Shown: in pieces, positions 6,108-11,034 of the stretch
How the letters are laid out: each line of letters opens with the position of its first letter
Position numbering within the stretch: the first letter of the stretch is position 1
Source: SLID01 sp041667545
Lineage (GTDB): Bacteria > Omnitrophota > Gorgyraeia > Tantalellales > Tantalellaceae
Assembly: GCA_041667545.1 (NCBI GenBank)
Contig: JBAYES010000061.1
Location: forward strand, 1 to 11,034
Direction: 5' to 3'
Length of the DNA: 11,034 bases
Notes under the pieces: generated by a model
What the model was told of the DNA's origin: nothing
Databases searched by the model: none
The model's input: only the letters and a program-made list of their open reading frames with translations
Position numbers and translations under genes: made by a program

Positions 6108-6919
6108 GACCCCTCCTCCTCTTTTTGCTCCATAATCTCAATGCAATCCATAAGAAACGTACGGTTCTCTCCCCTCAAATGGCAAAATGAATGGACATAT
6201 TCGCCTCTTATGCTCAAGGGAGTAATGGTTCTCTCCGTAACTTTGCCCTGCCAGGACGTCCGGTATCTTATTTTAACCGGTATTTTTGACTTTATCGCGG
6301 CAAGTAAAACTTCCACTATCGGACCTCCCTGCTCAACTTCTCGGACATCCGACTGGGAATAGATCCTGGCGATATCTTCAACGTTCTTAAATCCTCTCTT
6401 TTCAAGAATTGGCACCGCTTTTTTGAAGATCTTCCAGGTAGAGATCACATCTGGCATAGCCCTGTGCGCCACATCCTGTTTAATCCCGAAATGTGCGGCC
6501 ACATTACCCAGATTATATCTACCGTTTACATTAAAACAATCTCGCGCCAGTTCAAGCACATCTATAACCTGAAATTCGTTCAATATTGTCCTCTTTTTAC
6601 CCAATGCCGCGGCAAGAAAGCTTATATCAAAACGGGCATTATATGCCACAAGAACCGAACCTTCGATAAAATCCATGAAATCCGGAAGCACCTCATCTAT
6701 AGTTGGCTTGCCTTCCAACATTTCCGGTGTTATACGGTTCAGGTTATAGGCTCCCTGGGAGATAGGCCTACGGGGATCGATGAGCTCTTCAAACCTTTGT
6801 TCGTTGCCGTCAAATCCGGCCTTTAACGCCCCTATCTCACAAATAGCATCCCCGCTACCAGCAAAAAGGCCGGTAGTTTCAAAGTCAAAAACGGTATATG
6901 AGGCATCCTGAAACTTCAT
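6086..6919 (-). CDS. DEDDh 3'-5' exonuclease fused to a C-terminal WYL domain
   Basis: A 277-residue protein. Residues 8-175 are a DnaQ/PolC-epsilon type exonuclease with all DEDDh residues: D12 and E14 (FDFETTGL, ExoI), D98 (YNARFD, ExoII), and H152 with D157 (AHRAMPDV, ExoIII). It should degrade single-stranded or mismatched 3' ends with two metal ions. After a linker, residues about 200-266 match a WYL domain: V-E-V-L-L-A-A-I-K, then V-K-I-R-Y, then R-T-I-T-P-L-S-I-R-G-E-Y-V-H-S-F-C-H-L-R, ending R-T-F-L-M-D-C-I. WYL domains sense ligands, including nucleic acid in some transcription factors, so here the domain may gate the nuclease. The start codon overlaps the stop of the small membrane gene as TGATG, and the end overlaps the SIMPL gene. 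No polymerase subunit is nearby, so a replicative proofreading role is unlikely. Domain calls are solid; the coupled function is inference. Confidence 0.88.
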   Translation of the reverse strand: MKFQDASYTVFDFETTGLFAGSGDAICEIGALKAGFDGNEQRFEELIDPRRPISQGAYNLNRITPEMLEGKPTIDEVLPDFMDFIEGSVLVAYNARFDISFLAAALGKKRTILNEFQVIDVLELARDCFNVNGRYNLGNVAAHFGIKQDVAHRAMPDVISTWKIFKKAVPILEKRGFKNVEDIARIYSQSDVREVEQGGPIVEVLLAAIKSKIPVKIRYRTSWQGKVTERTITPLSIRGEYVHSFCHLRGENRTFLMDCIEIMEQKEEEGSCRRSAC

Positions 6920-7083
6920 CAGTCATCAAACCATCCGTCATAATGCAAAAACGAGGTCTCTTCCTCGTCTTCTTCTCTTTCTTTTTCCCTGTCCTCATCG
7001 GTTTTATTGTTTTCAGTGATGGTGCCAGAAGCCAGCACAAATATCCATAGGATCACAACAATAACAATAATACCGCCAAGCAT
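6919..7083 (-). CDS. Small single-pass membrane protein, 54 residues
   Basis: A short ORF beginning M-L-G-G-I-I-V-I-V-V-I-L-W-I-F-V-L-A: residues 2-19 form one hydrophobic transmembrane helix. The remainder is a very acidic and charged tail (D-R-E-K-E-R-E-E-D-E-E-E) ending H-Y-D-G-W-F-D-D. AGGAG lies 8 bases before the ATG. The stop TGA overlaps the exonuclease ATG (TGATG), so translation of the exonuclease is probably coupled to it. Both ends are therefore fixed by operon signals, although the gene is under 60 codons. I do not recognise a family. It could be a membrane anchor or a small envelope partner of the SIMPL protein encoded two genes on. Confidence 0.7.
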   Translation of the reverse strand: MLGGIIVIVVILWIFVLASGTITENNKTDEDREKEREEDEEETSFLHYDGWFDD

Positions 7084-7094
7084 TAAGATCTCTC

Positions 7095-7253
7095 CTATGC
7101 GTCTTTTTTAAACTTCTTCCCGCATTTAGGGCATTCTATTTCATTGTCAAAAATCAACCGACAAGGCACATCCTGACCGCAGTAAGGACATTTTACCATG
7201 TCGGATCCCATAATAAAATCATATCCCAGAAATTCCCAAAAAAGATCGTCCAT
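7095..7253 (-). CDS. Small zinc-ribbon protein, 52 residues
   Basis: A short ORF starting M-D-D-L-F-W-E-F-L-G with the four-cysteine pattern KCPYCGQDVPC...ECPKCGKKF. C22-x2-C25 and C41-x2-C44 make a zinc ribbon; C31 is extra. A GAGGG ribosome site sits 5 bases upstream. The gene begins 26 bases after the DUF2130 stop and ends 11 bases before the next ATG, inside the operon. Because the DUF2130 neighbour also begins with a C-x2-C pair, a shared zinc-binding theme is visible. The exact role is unknown; zinc ribbons of this size commonly bind nucleic acid or a protein partner. Confidence 0.7.
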   Translation of the reverse strand: MDDLFWEFLGYDFIMGSDMVKCPYCGQDVPCRLIFDNEIECPKCGKKFKKDA

Positions 7254-7279
7254 ATCACCCTCGGGCCATATTTTACAGC

Positions 7280-8542
7280 CTATTGCTCGTCTTCTTCCTC
7301 CTCACCATCCGGAAGTTCAAGAGTTTCGATCCTGGGCAAAGACATCCCCGCAAGGCCTTCTACATCTCCCTGCATACCTCCGATATTGAATACCACTCTT
7401 TCTATCTGTTTCGCTCTTTTATCCCACATCTTGTTCATGGCTCGGCGCTCTTTATCAAGATCCTGCTTCATCGCCACAAAAGATTCCACTATGGCTTCAA
7501 CCCTATTCCTGAACTCAGGGCCGGTAAGATACGCATAAACCAGCTCCATTTTGTCCTTTTTCCCGCACTGAAGCTGTTTTTCCCGTGATACCTGAGTTAT
7601 AACCACCCTGAGGGCAAGGGCGAGGCTGAGAGCGCTCGATATAGACGTCACCCATACCCCGTCTATCATCCTGAACTGGTTCATGCCCTTGGGCAGAACT
7701 TCGGAAACAATGACCGATATATCGGCTTTGGCGTCTCTCTGGTCATCTTTAAGCTTCTGAAGCCACGAATCGCTCCATGTTTTTGTACGTTTGGTCTCCC
7801 ATAGTATCTTACCGCATTCCTTTCCCGATTGTGACCTCACATGCTGGATTATATCCCCGCCTTTTACCCCCTTACTCACTTCTTCTATTTCATCGAAGGG
7901 GAACTCTTCCTTCAAAAGACTCTCTATCTCAAGTTCCAAGACTTCTCCCTGGCTCTGCTGCGACGCCTGCTCTGCCTTTCGCTTAAGATCGTCTATCTGC
8001 CGTTTCATATCTTCAAGCTTCTTGTCCTTTTCCGCATCTTTAAACCTATGCTCTTCTTCATATTTTTTAAACGATTCTTCCGATATTTTAGCTCTTTCTT
8101 CATCTATCTTTCTGGTCATTTCAAGTTCCATAGCTTTTTCTTTCTCTTCAAGTTCCCTTTGCCTTTTTCTAAGAGCAAGTTCGTTCTGCCGCGTCTCCTC
8201 GAGTTTTTTATTCTTTTCCTCAAGCTCCGCCCTTATATCGCTAAGTTCTACTTTTGTCTCTTCGGAAGCCTGCTGTTTGGCTTTTCTCTCCACATCTTTC
8301 CTGACTTCTTCCATTTTATCCCAAAGTTCTTTTTCCCTTTTTGCATACTTTTCCTGCTCATCCTTTATTTTTATTCCTATCTCCTTTTCCCTTGCTTCGG
8401 CCTCTTTCCTGGTTTTTTCTTCAAGATCCTTAAACTGTTTGTTATACTTTTTTGCCACGGCTTCCTCAAGATCACGTGATATCGCCTGCGAAAGCTTGAA
8501 TTCCGCCCCGCACTCGGGACATTTAATGAGCTCTTTGGCCAT
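7280..8542 (-). CDS. DUF2130 protein: zinc knuckle, long coiled coil, PD-(D/E)XK-like domain
   Basis: A 420-residue DUF2130 protein. It opens with a two-cysteine knuckle (C8-P-E-C11-G). About residues 20-195 are a continuous, Lys/Glu-rich coiled coil. The conserved DUF2130 domain spans about 196-345 and ends with an acidic tail (EEEEDE). Inside the domain, an acidic helix (ELEIESLL, 203-210), D230 in GGD, and E249-x-K251 in the strand ILWETK lie in the order expected for a PD-(D/E)XK nuclease fold, and Q268 follows in the next helix. The architecture resembles RmuC-like DNA-associated proteins, but enzyme activity has not been assigned to this family as far as I know. GGAGG lies 7 bases before the ATG. 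It is the first gene of the five-gene operon; the 84 bases upstream hold a 14-bp palindrome and only a weak promoter match. Plus-strand Ser/Phe-rich frames opposite are artefacts of the coiled-coil composition. Confidence 0.88.
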   Translation of the reverse strand: MAKELIKCPECGAEFKLSQAISRDLEEAVAKKYNKQFKDLEEKTRKEAEAREKEIGIKIKDEQEKYAKREKELWDKMEEVRKDVERKAKQQASEETKVELSDIRAELEEKNKKLEETRQNELALRKRQRELEEKEKAMELEMTRKIDEERAKISEESFKKYEEEHRFKDAEKDKKLEDMKRQIDDLKRKAEQASQQSQGEVLELEIESLLKEEFPFDEIEEVSKGVKGGDIIQHVRSQSGKECGKILWETKRTKTWSDSWLQKLKDDQRDAKADISVIVSEVLPKGMNQFRMIDGVWVTSISSALSLALALRVVITQVSREKQLQCGKKDKMELVYAYLTGPEFRNRVEAIVESFVAMKQDLDKERRAMNKMWDKRAKQIERVVFNIGGMQGDVEGLAGMSLPRIETLELPDGEEEEDEQ

Positions 8543-8614
8543 GCCTGTACCTCCATGTGTTTATGCTTTCTTTCCCTCTTCTATAATAGTTGTAATTTTT
8601 CCTCACATCTCAAA

Positions 8615-8628
8615 GATATTATAATATC
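8615..8628. promoter_or_regulatory. 14-bp perfect palindrome upstream of the DUF2130 operon
   Basis: GATATTATAATATC is perfectly self-complementary. It begins at the stop codon of the glycosylase-like gene and lies 73 bases before the DUF2130 start. Its position suits an operator or the core of a promoter. The minus strand also has TTGAGA about 19 bases before TATTAT just downstream. AT-rich palindromes also arise by chance, so the regulator is unknown; the WYL protein encoded upstream is an obvious candidate. Confidence 0.4.
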
Positions 8629-9721
8629 ATTGTGTTGATAAATGTATTTCTGGCACTGGTCCACTATTAGCTATATGCCAGTGCCACGATACGTTCTTGA
8701 ATATCCCTACTGATATCACCTTTTTCCCCTCATTTTCACCTTTTCCGGTGATATCGTTATAGAGTGCAATTGTTCCTCTGCTTCCGGTAACAGAAGACCG
8801 GTATTCGTCCCCGTCGACCAACAGTTTTTTCGCACAACACAACAGATTCAAAAACCCGTTTTCGGGAATATTCAACGTATATTTTTTGTTCTGCTCTCTC
8901 CAAAGCTTTTTAAAAAATAGATCCCGACCAGCATCTCGGTCTTGTGGCCCATTTTTTCGATTACAACACTTTTGCTGAATCGTTAAAAATCCCCCTCTGT
9001 CTTCTATCGATCTCCAGTCAACATCTTCTTTCTGTGTTTCATTATGAATACTTCCAGAATCAGCGCTAATCTCTTTTGATTCTTTTTCTTGCACAACATT
9101 ACTCGTTTTATCACCACTAATCGCTTTCACGGCCTCTATCCATGACTCCCGAGCCTGCGGTTTGTTACCCTCTGGAGGCGCTACGGCTTTTGCCGGGATA
9201 TAATTTGTAAAACCTCCGCTTGCCAGACGATTCTGTGCTTTATTACCAAAAGCAATAACTTTGGCTTGGGGAACAAGCTCCAAAAGCGGAACAAAATAAC
9301 GTTTTACACAGGCCTGTTCGACTTGGCTGGATATCCGCCCTCTTTCCACCGGAGCAGAGCAAAGCACACTATCGGTAAACAGGCATTTTTTCATCTGTTC
9401 ATCAAAACTCATCCCGGGCCATAAAAGATCCATAACGAATCGGACATTTTTATGCATTACGTCTATCCCTGTTTTAAAGAATTTCCGGGCGCATGAAATG
9501 GCATCATCAATGGTAGGATGATTCTCCTCCCCAAGTGGATCTCCCGGTTCGGCAAAAACAAAGATCACCTCAATATCTTCCAGGCTTCCTTCGGCTCCGC
9601 AAAACCCCCTCGGAGCATGCCCTTTACGCGGCGCCCATCTCATTTCTCCCTCGCATTCAGCGGCAAACCCAGGGCATGGGCCATATGACGCGCTAAGAAT
9701 ATTTCTGATTTTTTCATTCAT
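8627..9721 (-). CDS. Uracil-DNA-glycosylase-superfamily protein with a novel C-terminal domain
   Basis: A 364-residue protein. Residues about 50-200 match the uracil-DNA glycosylase fold: IEVIFVFAEPGDP (motif 1 strand with a G-E-x-P-G-like loop), a D-S-V-L-C-S-A-P-V segment, ACVKRYFVPLLELVPQAKVIAFGNKA (the helix-strand that precedes G-x-x-A in the family), and A-P-P-E-G-N...A-R-E-S-W in place of the H-P-S loop. The usual leucine-loop histidine appears to be replaced by alanine, so excision activity is uncertain. Cysteines C16, C23 and C41 might hold a metal or cluster. Residues about 205-235 are a polar linker. Residues about 236-364 are an extra domain I do not recognise. The start at 9721 has GGAG 6 bases upstream; a longer frame to 9775 would overlap the regulator and lacks a ribosome site. 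Preceded by the WYL regulator with a 28-base gap. Confidence 0.7.
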   Translation of the reverse strand: MNEKIRNILSASYGPCPGFAAECEGEMRWAPRKGHAPRGFCGAEGSLEDIEVIFVFAEPGDPLGEENHPTIDDAISCARKFFKTGIDVMHKNVRFVMDLLWPGMSFDEQMKKCLFTDSVLCSAPVERGRISSQVEQACVKRYFVPLLELVPQAKVIAFGNKAQNRLASGGFTNYIPAKAVAPPEGNKPQARESWIEAVKAISGDKTSNVVQEKESKEISADSGSIHNETQKEDVDWRSIEDRGGFLTIQQKCCNRKNGPQDRDAGRDLFFKKLWREQNKKYTLNIPENGFLNLLCCAKKLLVDGDEYRSSVTGSRGTIALYNDITGKGENEGKKVISVGIFKNVSWHWHIANSGPVPEIHLSTQ

Positions 9722-9749
9722 GACAGGCTCCTTTTTGTTTTGTGGCGCT

Positions 9750-10721
9750 CTATTTATCTCCCGCATATAGATCAACTCTACGATTTATTTCTTTGCATAC
9801 CTCTATCGGCTTTGTAACCTTTATGTATGGTATCCATTTAAGAACTTCAGGGATAACCTCCATACGGTGATGAACTGTGCTCTTTAAGATAATCGACCCG
9901 TCTTTGTTCTCCTTTTTAATTCTCTGTTCCGGAAAATACTTCCGCGCCTTAAAATATTCAGAAACGTGCCCATCAACAATCATCTCCACATCAAAAGATT
10001 TCCCGGAATCAAACCATACGTTCATACTTTCGTCAAGCGTAGCCCTAAGTTCACTTTGCATGGGTGTGAACTTTTCATTAAGCGGCCTCATATGCTTTAT
10101 CTTATCCATTCTGAATTTAGGGAAACCTTTTTTCCCATCCTCCCTGGCCACCAGATACATGAACCCCTCATGCCCATAAATAGTATGCGGCTCTATTATT
10201 TTTTCTTCCATACCCCTGCGCGATTCATATAGTATTTCTGCTTTTCTGTGTTCGGTTATTGCTTTGCCGGCAAAGAACGAGATCTCCGGAGGAATATTTA
10301 CAGTCGGCGGAACTTTGAAATAGAAGGGCGATTCCCCGCCTACCACGGCCATCTTTTCTCTGAGCCCCTTTATCGTTTCCGTGAACTTATCTCCAAGAGG
10401 CCTGGCCATCTCATATAATACCGATATAACAGACGCCTCCTCTTTATTTATCATAACTTTTCCCAACCTATACCCTTCTTCAAATTTATATGCGCCCGGC
10501 GTCTCTATGCACCTTTCTATCCTGAACCCGGCATATTCAATGGTCTTTATATCTCTTTGTATGGTCCGTTTTGATACATTCAGCTCCTGAGAAATTTTCT
10601 CTGTATATACCTTGCCGCCTTTATCCAGCACATTGAGAATAGTCCAGATCCTCTGTATCTTTTTAGCAAATTCATCCATTTTTTTGTTGCTGGCTTTCGA
10701 ACCTTTTTTCTTGAATTTCAT
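9750..10721 (-). CDS. HTH-WYL-WCX transcriptional regulator
   Basis: A 323-residue regulator. Residues about 15-75 are a winged helix (DeoR/HTH_11 type) with recognition helix NVSKRTIQRDIKTIEYAGF. Residues about 150-225 are the WYL domain (ITEHRKAEILYESRRG, then I-Y-G-H-E-G-F-M-Y-L-V-A-R, then FRMDKI). Residues about 235-320 are the WCX C-terminal extension, ending W-I-P-Y-I-K-V-T-K-P. Members of this family include PafBC, which controls a DNA-damage response, and BrxR/CapW, which control anti-phage loci. The ATG at 10721 has GAGGA 6-9 bases upstream. It is the most upstream gene of the minus-strand block, ending 28 bases before the glycosylase-like gene, so the two may be co-transcribed. The effector and operator are not known. 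Confidence 0.88.
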   Translation of the reverse strand: MKFKKKGSKASNKKMDEFAKKIQRIWTILNVLDKGGKVYTEKISQELNVSKRTIQRDIKTIEYAGFRIERCIETPGAYKFEEGYRLGKVMINKEEASVISVLYEMARPLGDKFTETIKGLREKMAVVGGESPFYFKVPPTVNIPPEISFFAGKAITEHRKAEILYESRRGMEEKIIEPHTIYGHEGFMYLVAREDGKKGFPKFRMDKIKHMRPLNEKFTPMQSELRATLDESMNVWFDSGKSFDVEMIVDGHVSEYFKARKYFPEQRIKKENKDGSIILKSTVHHRMEVIPEVLKWIPYIKVTKPIEVCKEINRRVDLYAGDK

Positions 10722-10757
10722 GTGTTTTCCTCATTTTTCCCTTCAAATCCACGAAAA

Positions 10758-10782
10758 CCCGGCGGGTAACATCCCCGCCGGG
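10758..10782. terminator. Strong GC hairpin, leader terminator or attenuator
   Basis: CCCGGCGGG (10758-10766) pairs perfectly with CCCGCCGGG (10774-10782) over a 7-base loop. On the minus strand it is followed by TTTTCG, making a plausible terminator or attenuator 37 bases before the WYL regulator start. On the plus strand it is followed by AAAACC, so it would not terminate there. It could end a transcript entering from the right, or stall transcription of the regulator. Confidence 0.5.
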
Positions 10783-10792
10783 AAAACCGTAG

Positions 10793-10821
10793 AAGGAGGT
10801 GAAACAATGAACACTTCGTGA
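10793..10821 (+). other. Orphan ribosome-binding site with a 4-codon ORF
   Basis: A near-perfect Shine-Dalgarno AAGGAGGTGA (10793-10802) sits 5 bases before ATG AAC ACT TCG TGA (10807-10821), which encodes only M-N-T-S. The quality of the site suggests a real translation start, but the frame closes at once and none of the following frames continues. It may be the remnant of a deleted or interrupted plus-strand gene, a minimal leader peptide, or chance. Confidence 0.35.
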
Positions 10822-10836
10822 TTATATCTTACCACT

Positions 10837-10854
10837 GCGACAACGTCCTGTCGC
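10837..10854. repeat. 18-base hairpin repeat, copy 2
   Basis: Identical to the 18 bases at 1623-1640: arms GCGACA and TGTCGC with centre ACGTCC. This copy lies in non-coding DNA, just upstream of the TATAAT that could serve the WYL regulator on the minus strand. Confidence 0.7.
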
Positions 10855-10953
10855 TGTATTTTGACAGAAACTAATGCCCGGGATAACAGGCCCTCTGGCG
10901 ACAAAGAACTTGTAACATCTCAGTTATCCTCGGAAATATAGCTGCCCAACACC

Positions 10954-10992
10954 CGTCATTGCGAACCCCGCAAAGCGGGGTGAAGCAATCCC
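10954..10992. repeat. REP-like dispersed hairpin element
   Basis: The ends CGTCATTGCGA and GAAGCAATCCC match the widespread dispersed repeat of the CGTCATTGCGA...GCAATCCC class found in many bacterial genomes. Here the centre is CCCCGC-AAA-GCGGGG, giving a 6-bp inner stem (10966-10971, 10975-10980) and an outer ATTGC/GCAAT stem (10958-10962, 10985-10989). It marks non-coding DNA and is a typical intergenic REP-like or miniature element. Confidence 0.7.
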
Positions 10993-11034
10993 AATAAAAA
11001 AATATTGTCGGATTTTTTTGCAAAATAAAAAACA

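Larger units (their letters stand above)
10722..11034. other. Gene-free right flank with structured repeats
   Basis: No gene longer than a few codons is supported. The region carries a TATAAT (minus strand, 10821-10826) that could be the -10 of the WYL regulator. It also holds the hairpin at 10758-10782, the orphan ribosome site at 10793-10821, the shared 18-base hairpin at 10837-10854, an inverted GGATAAC...GTTATCC pair (about 10880-10929), and the REP-like element at 10954-10992. The final 40 bases are AT-rich. Confidence 0.5.

Noticed and set aside
7791..8624. Long plus-strand ORFs of 277 and 212 residues opposite DUF2130
   Set aside because: They are Ser/Phe/Leu-rich shadows produced by the Lys/Glu-rich coiled coil on the minus strand, with no recognisable domain or ribosome site.
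1..11034. CRISPR array
   Set aside because: No regularly spaced repeat of 20-40 bases was seen; the two shared hairpins are 9 kb apart.

Overview
This 11 kb window is bacterial, AT-leaning and about 90% protein-coding on the minus strand. No rRNA, tRNA or other taxonomic marker is present, so the host cannot be named. Well-formed Shine-Dalgarno sites, sigma70-like promoters, a DUF541/SIMPL envelope protein and a REP-like hairpin of the CGTCATTGCGA...GCAATCCC type suggest a Gram-negative-type or candidate-phylum bacterium. An Omnitrophota-like genome is only a weak guess.

Region by region: (1) 1-351 is gene-free, with small repeats and a plus-strand promoter-like site. (2) 352-1026 (-) is a DUF3800 protein, followed by a non-coding stretch (1060-1370) with a minus-strand promoter and a plus-strand terminator. 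(3) 1371-1649 (+) is a small zinc-ribbon protein, the only plus-strand gene. It converges on (4) a 510-residue tyrosine recombinase (1694-3226, -) that carries a long C-terminal extension with two excisionase/MerR-like helix-turn-helix segments. (5) 3227-3686 is a structured intergenic region: a bidirectional terminator, several inverted repeats and one strong 13-bp hairpin. (6) 3687-5275 (-) is a two-gene toxin-antitoxin-like operon, an XRE-HTH/ImmA metallopeptidase followed by a PIN protein joined by an ATGA overlap, with a promoter embedded in repeated ACTTTA/TAAAGT boxes. (7) 5358-10721 (-) is a seven-gene block read right to left: WYL-family regulator, uracil-DNA-glycosylase-like protein, DUF2130 coiled-coil nuclease-like protein, a 52-residue zinc ribbon, a 54-residue membrane protein, a DEDDh exonuclease fused to a WYL domain, and a SIMPL protein. 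(8) 10722-11034 is gene-free but holds a strong GC hairpin, an orphan ribosome-binding site, a hairpin repeat shared with position 1623, and the REP-like element.

The last five genes of block 7 form a tight operon (overlaps or gaps of 26 nt or less). The regulator and glycosylase lie just upstream in the same orientation. A WYL regulator, a base-excision-type protein, a PD-(D/E)XK-like protein and an exonuclease that itself ends in a WYL domain suggest a DNA-damage or foreign-DNA response module; this is an inference from context. Regions 1-6 (recombinase, DUF3800, toxin-antitoxin pair, zinc ribbon) look like accessory or mobile-island DNA that begins right behind the SIMPL gene.
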